Positions 11,196 to 19,084 of a stretch of DNA of 64,000 bases are shown in pieces. The position numbers and the translations under genes are program-made. Numbering within the stretch: the first letter of the stretch is position 1; every line of letters begins with the position of its first letter. Source of the DNA: Nymphaea colorata (lineage: Eukaryota > Streptophyta > Magnoliopsida > Nymphaeales > Nymphaeaceae); assembly GCF_008831285.2 (NCBI RefSeq), contig NC_045138.2:5547205-5611204 (forward strand), written 5' to 3'. The notes below the pieces were generated by a model. That model saw only the letters and a list, made by a program, of their open reading frames with translations. It was not told the origin of the DNA and did not search any database.

Positions 11196-12029
11196 CTCCT
11201 CACTTGTCTCTTCATCACTATAAGTTTTTCTTCCAAAAGCTTGGTGGGACGTATGTGCTATTCTTTTATCCTTTTTATTCTAATAGGTCATAATTTTCCA
11301 TTCGGCTACTGCTCTGGTTCTTAGGTATGTAAAAAATTCTCTTCTATAGTCTTTAAATTTTCTTCTTGTCACCCCATTTCCTAGTTTCCCTATAAATTTA
11401 AGAACATATATATATATATATATTCTAAATAATTTTCCTGTTCTTTTTCGCACAAAGTTTTTAGTTTGGTTATTATATACCTTTACACTTGTAGTTAGAA
11501 ACATTCTGATTCGTCGTATGATATATCTGACATTGTTTCATCCGAATCTAGGTTTCTTATTTCTCTCAACCATCTTTCATGTACTTTATGTATCAGTTTA
11601 TCAATGAATTGTCTTACTATAAACATCTTTCTTAGCCAAATATTCCATTTACTTCATATAACAACTATTTGTCTTATGTCTTTCAGTTTATTGGAGTTAT
11701 ATACGTTAGACATTTTCTTAGTTTTATCATCCTTCCATTCTGTTTATTATATTTCTCCACATTATATCGTCATCATAATCGTTGTACCAATTTCTGTAGT
11801 CTGTTAAATCACTGTCATAACTATCATATTCATATTTTGTATATGCTGATTCTAATGCTAATCTTTTTTCTTCTATCTCGTTTCTAATATTGTTGATAAA
11901 CTTATATAGCATTAGATATACTTTGAATATTAGTTTTTTCTTTTCTTAGTCTTTTTTCTTCTACTGCTTTGTCTAAAGCATTTTTCATATCTTGTTCAAA
12001 ATTTCTTTTACTTATTTGGCTAATCATCT
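11196..12029 (-). pseudogene. Viral polyprotein linker between two protease-like domains
   Basis: This minus-strand stretch separates the two retropepsin-like domains. An open part at 11727-11912 is strongly acidic and tyrosine-rich (YDSYDSDLTDYRNWYNDYDDD). The remainder is interrupted by stops, and a short (TA)n run lies at 11406-11423. No domain is recognised. Confidence 0.4.
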
Positions 12030-12410
12030 AAGTTTCTAGGGATTATTATAGGTTTACCCAAGTGTTCAATTTCTAATACGTTTTTCTCTATTTTGAAATT
12101 TTTGTATTTGTTTAGTCATTTGTTCCCTAGTATGATTCCTGTTAGTTTATCGTTTCTAAGTGATTGTATCTCAAATTCTATTTCAAACATGTAGTCTGCT
12201 ATCCTAATTTCTTTGCTGACTTTTCCCATATTTTTAATAATGTTCCCTTGGATATACTTGTACCTATGTTCACTTAGCAAAAAATATCATTGTTTATCAT
12301 ATCTGGTGTAATATAATTATCTTCTGATCCTGTGTCTATTAAGATTTTCTTTATCATACTATTATGTTTCCTTTTATATGAAATTGTTTCATGGGGTTTT
12401 TTTTACTTTT
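12030..12410 (-). pseudogene. Viral retropepsin-like domain 1
   Basis: The minus strand encodes a KILIDTGSEDNYITPD active-site segment (about 12295-12345) and an IILGNK segment (about 12122-12140), the two conserved ends of a retropepsin. The DTGS triad is intact. Small indels shift the frame here, while the duplicate at 38108-38386 keeps 92 codons open. With the domain at 10741-11195, this viral unit has two protease-like domains. Confidence 0.6.
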
Positions 12411-12914
12411 AACTGTTTTAGTTCTTCATAGATTCCTTGTCTACTTATCAATGGTACTCTAGTTGTTTCTTTTGATAATCCTGTATGTTCTATATCTATT
12501 ACACGTTCCCTTTGATTGATTATGTAATATTCTTTTTAACCATTGTTTTTATTACTGGTATTTTTCTTACAAATGGAAAATCAAATATTTTTTCGATACT
12601 TATATCTAATTCTTGTTTTTCTATTTGTCTAAATATTTTTCTTCGAATATGACTCTTTGAATTGTATAATCTTTGGTTAATTCTTCCTGATATCTAATAT
12701 CTTGAGGTCTTTCTATTTTATCACTCATATTCACTACTACTTTCTGTTTCATATATTGTTTCATTCTCCGATATATCTGTTTCACTAAGGTTTTCAATAT
12801 TTATATAATCATTTTCTATTACATTTATTAATTTTTTTTATTTGTTGTTTAAGGTCTTTGGCTATATGTCCAATTTTTCGCAATTTTAGCATTTACAACT
12901 CTTGGGTTTTTAGA
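12411..12914 (-). pseudogene. Viral linker with CCHC zinc-knuckle remnant
   Basis: At 12858-12900 the minus strand shows a C-x2-CGKIGHIAKD zinc knuckle of the kind that follows the coat domain and binds nucleic acid. The last cysteine is replaced by leucine, a stop codon lies inside the motif, and one base is missing relative to the copy at 38856-38900. The rest up to 12411 is Glu/Ser/Thr-rich with shifts. Confidence 0.55.
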
Positions 12915-13830
12915 TACTTATTTTTATTTGTTACTATCTTCTCTTTGGTATTTGTTCTTATATTTTTTGTAATAGTGTTTAAGTTTCTTATACTTTTTAT
13001 GTCTCTTAGTTTTGTAATATGATTTACATCCTAACTGTGGTATTATATGTTCGTCACAACATTTATATGGTGATTGTATTATAAGATTTAGTTTTTTCGA
13101 TTTTACATATTCTTTACACATTGTTTTGAACCATGTCCTTATGAATTATATTCTTGATCCTAACGTGTCTTCATTTGGTTTATTTTCCTGAATTGTTTTT
13201 ATCACTTGTCCATATATTACTGGTGATCATTTTGAAAAGAATAGATCTAAATATCTTGGTTTTTCTTCTATAGTTATACTTGCCAGATAATAATATTTAC
13301 TAAATAGTTGTATATATTCTTCTAAATAACACATATCACATATTGTTAGATGCAGTATGTTTTGTCTAGCAGTTACTTTAATTTGGTCTTCATATATTTT
13401 TTCGATATTCAAATGTGAGAATTCTGCTTTAATTGATTCTAGATATTTTTCTAATATCTCTAAAGGATTCGTTGTTGTTGTTCCTTTACTATCAGTTTCT
13501 GCTCATAAAGATTCTTTTGAAGAGTTTGGTAGCTGATCAAACCATAAATATATGTTTCCTATAAATGAATTTTCAATATATATGTTGGTACATTTTTTAA
13601 TTCTATTTTGATTTCTGTAATGTGCTTGATCATTTCAGCTTTCCAGATTTGTAATAACATTATGTGTTATCTAGATTTAATATTCCTTGTTTTCATTCTT
13701 TTTCTTCTATTTTGTTTTTTAGTCTAGATTTCCAAATTCTTTCCCATCGTTCATTTTTACTATAGTCATCTTAATGTCTATTCCTATTTGGATTTCCTTT
13801 GTGAGTTCTTGAACCTGCTGGATATTCCTC
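12915..13830 (-). pseudogene. Viral coat protein region
   Basis: The minus strand has a coat-protein core recognisable by comparison with the plus-strand copy at 6855-7224: TARQNILHLTICDMCYLEEY is followed by KPRYLDLFFSK. The basic tail with a Cys/His cluster (12924-13121, KCCDEHIIPQLGCKSYY) leads to the zinc knuckle. Open stretches are 13227-13412 and 12924-13121; stops separate them. In intact viruses this protein forms the capsid. Confidence 0.6.
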
Positions 13831-13845
13831 TTTGATTTTAATTCC

Positions 13846-14376
13846 TTATTTGGGTGTTGTATTCACATTTATTTCCATGTTTTGTCCTTGATCCATTAAT
13901 TCAGTATATGTTATACTTGGTTCATAGTTTTCTGTTTCGATTTCACTACCTATTTCTATTTTTTGAAGACTATTTGTTTCTAACATGTTAATTTCCTCTT
14001 CATTTACCTTATCTAATTTTTCATTTCTTTTTTCAAATTGCTGGTCGAGTTTTTCCACAAGCTTTTCTAGTAAATTTATTATTTTGTCCATTTTATCTTC
14101 CAGATACGCTGGGCAACCTTGCACCGACTGTGGTGTATCGGCAGGGTAACCTTCATATTGCCGTATCTTTTCTTTTTTAGGCTTATTTTCTTCGTTTAGT
14201 CTTTTTATTCTTTCTAGCACTGTTTCTGTATTCATTTTTTCTTCGTCTAATATTAGATACATGTCATTCTGGTTTAATTCTAGAAATTTCCTATCTAAGT
14301 TTGTTTCAATCATTTGGCATTTTTGTCCGAAGACAAATGTTTTCTTAGAGCCAGTTTCGTATTCTACTCTGTTCAT
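13846..14376 (-). CDS. Viral polyprotein N-terminal open frame, 176 codons
   Basis: This is the longest undamaged viral frame here. It starts MNRVEYETGSKKTFVFG and contains a coiled-coil segment (about residues 90-125, heptads around DKMDKIINLLEKLVEKLDQQ) and an acidic tail. It lies directly upstream of the coat region in the same frame, separated by stops, so it is probably the N-terminal part of the coat-containing polyprotein. No 30K movement-protein motif is visible. Function unassigned. The duplicate at 39850-40380 encodes the same 176 residues. Confidence 0.55.
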   Translation of the reverse strand: MNRVEYETGSKKTFVFGQKCQMIETNLDRKFLELNQNDMYLILDEEKMNTETVLERIKRLNEENKPKKEKIRQYEGYPADTPQSVQGCPAYLEDKMDKIINLLEKLVEKLDQQFEKRNEKLDKVNEEEINMLETNSLQKIEIGSEIETENYEPSITYTELMDQGQNMEINVNTTPK

Positions 14377-14414
14377 ATGAACGACTCCGTTATTACTCTT
14401 CCTATTACTAAATC

Positions 14415-14627
14415 CTAGTTGTACAAGGTCGTCAAATATTTTATCTCTCTTTTGACTATCTGGTCTGAAATATAGAGTTTTTCTGGTTCTCGTTCTATTT
14501 TCTGAACTTCAGGTTTTTTATGATTTATGTTTCTTATAAAGTCATTTAGTTGGTTACTTATTCTTTTCTGATTTTCTAAAACTAGTTCTAATTCCTGTAA
14601 AATTTTTCCAAATTCTGATTTATCCAT
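14415..14627 (-). CDS. Viral small coiled-coil frame, 70 codons
   Basis: This begins MDKSEFGKILQELELVLENQ and is rich in Leu, Glu, Gln and Asn, consistent with a short coiled coil. Its place, a small frame immediately upstream of the large polyprotein, resembles the virion-associated protein of several caulimovirid genera, but that is inference from position and composition only. A second, broken copy is in the plus-strand fragment (about 7800-7990). Confidence 0.45.
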   Translation of the reverse strand: MDKSEFGKILQELELVLENQKRISNQLNDFIRNINHKKPEVQKIEREPEKLYISDQIVKREIKYLTTLYN

Positions 14628-14639
14628 GATTTGTGGAGC

Positions 14640-15105
14640 GTTTTCCTATTCGAGAAGTGCAAATATTCTCATTTTCTAGTATGTGCTTTGTGTCTTATAA
14701 TCTATCCGTTGCAGGAAGTGAAATAACCTCAGTTTTCTTTATGACCATCTGACTTTCCCCGATCGGCTTCTGCCTTTGTGGGTACTCGTCTGGGGTCTTT
14801 CCCTCTTGGGTTACACATTCAGACTCCTCTTTTGCCGTATATTCATATAGATGGACTTTGGTGTTCCAAATGATGCAATTGACAGAAAATAAAACTACTC
14901 TACACATGCTTGAAAATCAAAATACTAACACATACTCGTAAGGAAAACTAACACTTTATTCAATAAAAAAGAGCATACTTACAATACTTACAGATAGTTC
15001 ATCAACCTATGACGAAGTTGAAGATACATGGCTACTATTTGTCTCTGGAACACTGTCCATGAGACCTTCAATAGTCTACTACCTAGTTTCAAACTTACAC
15101 AAGCT
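14640..15105 (-). other. Viral transcript leader region with poly(A) signal
   Basis: From 15105 downwards the minus strand carries the segment also found after the promoter at 16424-16502, so it is the 5' end of the viral transcript. An AATAAA lies at 14955-14960, about 145 bases after the start, where the poly(A) signal of a terminally redundant pararetroviral RNA would sit. A 70-codon open frame (14695-14907) lies in the leader. I found no clear tRNA-Met primer binding site. Confidence 0.55.
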
Positions 15106-15446
15106 AGATAATTATTTACTGTTATGGATTGGCTTTCTATTTTCTCTTGTTGGATAGTTTCTAAATAGGTTTGTGTATGAAGTGGAGTGAACAGATTGGT
15201 TTTGACTGACATGTTTGTTTTCTGAAATCTCTGGTTTAGGTTGACATTCTTAAATCTCGGTTTGAAAGATAAACTAGGTTCTTCTTGGTTTGTAACTTCC
15301 AGGGTCTTTGGTTCAAAAATTTTTACTGGGGCTTCTAGGTTTTCTGGGATTTTTATCAAAGGTTCTATTTGGGCTTTCCATTTTAGTAGTTCTTTCACTT
15401 GGTTTTGTAGTATTGCTAGTTGGGTTTGCTGTTCTTCTAACTCCAT
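14988..15446 (-). pseudogene. Viral coiled-coil 3' frame fused to the transcript leader
   Basis: The frame opens at an ATG at 15446 (MELEEQQTQLAILQNQVKE) and runs 152 codons. The first 110-115 codons are a genuine 3'-terminal viral frame, with a coiled coil then a Pro/Lys-rich part. From about 15105 the frame reads through non-coding leader sequence, so the last 35-40 residues are an artefact of a deletion join. The homologous left copy (8700-9020) continues differently. The duplicate is 40991-41449. Confidence 0.5.
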
Positions 15447-15451
15447 CCTTA

Positions 15452-15619
15452 CTAGCCGCACAAATAAACAATTGGTGTTATTGAGAGATTGGCTTTTAGC
15501 AGCAACTCAAATTGTGTGTGTATTCTGATGGTTAGTCTTTTAATCACTTTTGGAAAGTGACCATCCTTCAACGGATTTGATTCGTCTTTACCAGGAGCCG
15601 TTTGCTCTGGACTAGCCAT
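15452..15619 (-). CDS. Viral small frame after RNase H, 55 codons
   Basis: This starts MASPEQTAPGKDESNPLKDG and stops at TAG five bases before the ATG of the coiled-coil frame. The same start appears at 9190 in the left copy, where an internal stop breaks it. The upstream sequence is the end of RNase H. The tight spacing to the next frame suggests the two were once one frame, split by mutation, or a coupled pair. Function unknown. Confidence 0.4.
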   Translation of the reverse strand: MASPEQTAPGKDESNPLKDGHFPKVIKRLTIRIHTQFELLLKANLSITPIVYLCG

Positions 15620-15855
15620 ATTCTTTTCCACTTTCAGTGGTTATTGGTGAATATGAGTACCAATGTGTGTGGTTTGTGCTAATTAGTTCATATATCTGGT
15701 AGCATTTTCTCCTTCTACTGTTATTTTACATTCCTTGATAAATAGTCTGTATAGCAATTTTCGTTAGTCTTGATTATTTCGATATCAAAATCAAATAATT
15801 TTATGTTGTTGACTAGCCTCCTAATTTCTTTCTTTACAATTGAGTTTTCTAGTTC
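15620..15855 (-). pseudogene. Viral RNase H C-terminal tail, right copy
   Basis: The minus strand repeats the RNase H end found at about 9191-9400, including the conserved DYLSR-like final stretch, then stops. It forms the right half of the terminal redundancy of the minus-strand viral piece. At 15838-15878 an inverted repeat, TTTCTTTACAATTGA and its complement, marks the join to the plus-strand promoter piece. Confidence 0.55.
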
Positions 15856-16503
15856 AATTGTAAAGAAATATCAGCAAAGAAATATCAGCAATGTCTCAGA
15901 CAAGAGCAATCAAAGGACCAATAATGGGAACTAAGAACTTGAAGGAATATTGCCAGTACATGCAAAAATATCAGGAGCATAAGTGTTCAGAATGTGCAAA
16001 AAGTAAAGAACTATGCGAGGTAACCCTCGAAGGAATAAAGACCCAGTCAATACTTCAATCACTACCATGTACATGAAAAAGTTGTGATTGATTGGGAACA
16101 TATTCTAAAGAGGAAAAGACAATTGCATCGAATAAAACAAAAGAAAAACACAACGAATAAAGTAAAGAAAAAGATATTCGAACGGCAGACAGAGAATAAA
16201 GTAAAGAAAAAGAAATTTGAATGGCAAACAAAGAATAAAGTAAAAGAGATTTGAAGCAAAGAGATGAAGCACAAAGGCAGACAAATACAAACAGAAAAGC
16301 AGAAAGCAGCAAAGGCTTAATCAGAACCAGAGATTAAGATTCTAGCGGGTCACCTTTCAACCGTTGATCTCCGCAAAGTTTCAAAACCAACCACTATAAA
16401 TATGAGAAGTCAGGCACTCGTGGAGCTTGTGTAAGTTTGAAACTAGGTAGTAGACTATTGAAGGTCTCATGGAGAGTGTTCCAGAGACAAATAGTAGCCA
16501 TGA
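15856..16503 (+). promoter_or_regulatory. Viral promoter piece (inverted): small frame, repeats, TATA box, transcript start
   Basis: Running on the plus strand, this piece holds a 61-codon frame (15891-16076), then a purine-rich stretch with a ~39-bp unit starting GAATAAAGTAAAG repeated at about 16155, 16193 and 16232, and a TATAAATA box at 16395-16402. The segment shared with the leader of the minus-strand piece starts at 16424, 29 bases after the TATA box, exactly where transcription would begin. It is oriented away from the minus-strand viral frames and towards P450 exon 1, antisense to the P450. Confidence 0.6.
15891..16076 (+). CDS. Small Cys-rich viral frame upstream of the promoter, 61 codons
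   Basis: The frame begins MSQTRAIKGPIMGTKNLKEY and has a cluster of cysteines (YCQYM, then KCSECAKSKELCE) that could bind zinc. It sits directly before the enhancer-like repeats, so in a circular genome it would be the last frame before the promoter. I recognise no family. The duplicate at 41894-42079 encodes the same peptide. Confidence 0.4.
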   Translation: MSQTRAIKGPIMGTKNLKEYCQYMQKYQEHKCSECAKSKELCEVTLEGIKTQSILQSLPCT

Positions 16504-16614
16504 TAAATATTTGTGTAATATGATTATCTTCTGATCTTGTGTCTATTAAGATTTTCTTTATCATATTGTTTATATGAAATTGTTTTTGGTAACTTGTTTT
16601 ACCTGCAGAACTAA
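16504..16614 (-). pseudogene. Viral protease scrap and filler at the right insertion edge
   Basis: About 80 bases (to 16586) match the active-site segment of retropepsin-like domain 1 (12300-12390) in minus orientation, with small deletions. The next 28 bases up to 16614 match nothing else in the window and look like filler made at the integration join. Confidence 0.6.
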
Positions 16615-16676
16615 ATTATAGTGCTTTTTGTATTTAAGGACAAATAGGAGCAACAGAAGGAGAGGTGGTAACGTAC

Positions 16677-17594
16677 CATACCGGTGGCTTTAATAATGGC
16701 ATCAGTTTGATGATTTTCGAACAAGTGACCGTCATCTAATTCTTTAATGACCACGTCAATCAAGTCTCTCTTCTCGTCGGCACTACTGGATTCCTTTCGG
16801 CGGTGCTCTGCAAGCCAAGCCGAGGCAACTTCATCCATCTTCAGGTGAACCCTTTTCATGGCATTGAGGTGACCACCCACATCTAGCCACGGGATCGCGT
16901 CAGAGACGGTGAACATACCAACTAGATTGGCAAACTCATCCAGAGCTTCACTAAACTCTTTTCCTTCACCGTCCAAATCAAAGTACCATTTTCCGGCGAT
17001 CATCCTAAGGATGATGTTCAAGGCCATGCAGGTCAAATGCTGCTTCATCTCTACCGGCTCATGGTTTCTGCAACTGCCGTACAGGCGCCGCATCAAGAAG
17101 CCCACCTCGTCTACCCGGATGTGCTTGAGCAGCTCAAATTGCTGGCTTGACAGCTGCTCGGTGGCGACGATCTTGTGGAGTTCACAAAAGTAAGGTCCGT
17201 ATGGGCTGAATGAGAACATGGCACGATCGTAGGCAAGGTGTTTCCAACCTTCTAGCTGTGGCCGACCGGCAAATGCTCGGTCATTGACAGTGAAGCACTC
17301 CTTGGCGAGGTCCATGCTGCTCACCACAATGGCATGCATTTGTCCCAGTTGGAGACTGAAGAGAGGCCCGTGCTTCTCTGAAAGAGCAGCGATAGTTCTA
17401 TAGAGAGGTGTGGTTCCAGTCAGCAGGTCGAGGTGTCCGACTATTGGCCAAGAACCATTGGGTTCCGATAGTCGGCATCTTCCTTCCCTTTTCCTCTTTT
17501 GCCAAATTTTACAGATGAAGAAAAGGGCAAGCAGAGATGCTAAACCCTCTGCTACCCGCTTGATGGAATCCATAGATGTGGTGATGGACTCCAT
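16677..17594 (-). CDS. Cytochrome P450 copy A, exon 1 (CYP82-like)
   Basis: This encodes residues 1-306: a signal-anchor helix (about 17-29), a proline-containing hinge (LSEPNGSWPIVGH, 42-54) and the usual clan-71 N-terminal half with FAGRP (108-112) and IPWLDVGGHLNAM (234-246). It ends KATGM before a GTACGT donor, phase 0, joining exon 2 at 4441. The C-helix motif W-x-x-x-R, which pairs with a haem propionate, reads FCELH (136-140): the Trp is Phe and the Arg is His. Copy B has FRELR and copy C has FGELR, so the His is a local change, a CGC-to-CAC transition typical of CpG decay. A short duplication gives an extra upstream start (Met1); Met8 matches the start of B and D. Confidence 0.8.
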
Positions 17595-17713
17595 AGATGT
17601 GGGGAAGGTATTTTCTCTCCTCCTGCTTGCTAGCTACTTTTGTATGTATATATATTCATAGAATATGCGATTGAGTTTTCTCCCTTGAACAATTTAGTAG
17701 TTAAAGGTGTAGT
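17595..17713 (-). promoter_or_regulatory. P450 A proximal promoter candidate
   Basis: A TATATATAC box (about 17646-17655 on the minus strand) lies some 50 bases before the start codon. Beyond about 17660 the upstream sequence no longer resembles the 5' flank shared by copies B, C and D, so copy A has lost its ancestral promoter region beyond the TATA box. Confidence 0.35.

Positions 17714-17783
<70 letters not shown>
17714..17783. repeat. (CT)n(TA)n microsatellite upstream of P450 A
   Basis: A short CT run followed by a TA run with one interruption. In the duplicate (43720-43782) the CT run is about twice as long and interrupted, while the TA run is shorter, so the two copies differ at this fast-changing site. 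Confidence 0.95.
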
Positions 17784-17785
<2 letters not shown>

Positions 17786-18149
17786 AACATGTTTGAATAG
17801 TCAAACATGGTTGGTGGTTGGATGCTTGAATAGTCAAACATGTTTGGCAGTTGGAGATCTTGGTCAGGACGTATTAACGAGGAAGTGTTTGTTTTTTAAT
17901 ATTTCCCTCAGAACAAGAACGGAGTCATTTTCTTGAAGGTTAAGGAATTCTTAAAACGATAAATAGACAGTATGCCATGGATCATGTAGAATCACATGTG
18001 GTAATGTGTGAGTAGTTGCCCTCACAGTCTCACACATTTTGTTTATTTCCCTATTTATTTGTATATGTATGCCCCTTAATTATTTACTTAATGCTCTTTA
18101 ATCTTTTTATTATGTCTAATATTTTTTTTGAATAAGTGCTCCTCGAAAA
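17784..18149. other. Spacer with CAAACATGTTTG palindromes
   Basis: The perfect 12-bp palindrome CAAACATGTTTG occurs twice between 17784 and 17845, with a related GTCAAACATGGTTGG between. Each is preceded or followed by GAATAGTCAAACATG. The rest to 18149 is AT-rich with no gene. Confidence 0.5.
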
Positions 18150-19060
18150 AAAAACGTATGGCTTTTGCCCAAGGAAACAGGAATGAGCAATAGGGAGCTT
18201 ACCACTGGAGCTAAAATGCTTCAAAGAGTAGAAACACATTTTCAAATCGTTATCTTATTAACCATGGCAGGTTACAATAATGGATTGCTAGGAGGTAGGC
18301 TCCCCACTTTTATTACCAAAAAATGATATTTACAATAATTAACAGAGGATGCAAGGCATCGACAGGAAAATTGCAAGGACCAAAAAACCCTCACCCCTCA
18401 AAAATACAAGACAGAGAACATCTGAACCAAGAGCCTATAGTTAAGCCAAAAACAAAACTGTCTGCCCGTCTGCTATTAGGCTAACAAAACATGCAATAAT
18501 ACCCGCCATCGTCGCGTCCATCTTGATGACCATAAATCAAGGATGCTGACCTGATCCACTCACAAAAAGTGATAGTCTATATTGGTTCTTTCAGAACACT
18601 TTCTGAATAGGACCCATCTTGCTGGAATGGTACTGCGCCCTTCAATCATAATGGTTCTGCACCCTTCAATCATAGCTCGTAATCAAAGATATGATCGTGA
18701 GACTTCCTGAACTCTTCAGCATTTTACCTAGCCAAAACTCCAGCAGGTGCATTTCAGCTGTATCCCCCCTACTGTGAGCCATTCTATTAAGCAACTTGTA
18801 AGCTCCAGCATCCCTGTCCCACCAGACTGCAGCCATCATTAACCTTATGTTAAATCTTCTATGTGCAACTTGAAGAGTATGATTGCCCTTATGTATTTCT
18901 TCTCTTTTACTACAGAAAATACCACAAGTTGAATCAGTTGCAAGTTTTCCTCCTGCGAAAAGATCGCCTTACCCTTTGTCCTATCTTCCAAATCCTATTT
19001 GTAATGCTACCAATGGATGGGTGCTGCCAATTATCATGGGCTGTTTGGTTTTTAATTAAA
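18150..19060 (-). mobile_element. Possible LINE 3' end
   Basis: On the minus strand a broken frame with a Cys/Trp-rich stretch (CGIFCSKR, then AAVWWDRDAGAYKLLNRM) leads into a non-coding tail ending near TTTGGTAATAAAAGTGG (about 18310). This resembles the zinc-binding end and 3' UTR of plant L1 elements. No RT core is visible, and I did not find target duplications, so this is a weak call. It is duplicated at 44150-45060. Confidence 0.3.
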
Positions 19061-19084
19061 AAAGTAACATAACGACGGTGGTTG

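Larger units (their letters stand above)
6507..16614. mobile_element. Endogenous pararetrovirus block (Caulimoviridae-like) inside the P450 intron
   Basis: A 10.1 kb insertion of plant pararetrovirus DNA interrupts the P450 intron. Left of it the intron reads CAATAGCTTAGC and right of it TAGTGCTTTTTG; copies B, C and D read straight through as TTAGCGATTTTAGTGCTTT or a close variant. Four pieces alternate in strand: plus 6507-8146, minus 8147-15855, plus 15856-16503, minus 16504-16586, then filler. No integrase is seen and no target duplication is visible, as expected for illegitimate integration of this family. All main frames carry stops, shifts or lost catalytic residues. Confidence 0.85.

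Noticed and set aside
11406-11423. Microsatellite inside the viral block as a recombination site
   Set aside because: Short run, same place in both copies, no junction there.
14988-15105. C-terminal 35-40 residues of the viral coiled-coil frame as real protein
   Set aside because: The same bases are transcript leader after a TATA box at 16424-16502, so the frame runs into non-coding sequence by a join.
16055-16312. Phe/Leu-rich minus-strand frames resembling membrane proteins
   Set aside because: They are the complement of the purine-rich repeat in the viral promoter; the composition explains them.
6507-16614. Ty3/gypsy LTR retrotransposon instead of a pararetrovirus
   Set aside because: No integrase domain or LTR pair is seen, the transcript start and poly(A) signal are arranged as in a terminally redundant pararetroviral RNA, and insertion left no target duplication.
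17714-17783. Multiple TATA boxes in the TA run as P450 core promoter
   Set aside because: A low-complexity microsatellite gives no specific support; the TATA-like box at 17646-17655 is better placed.
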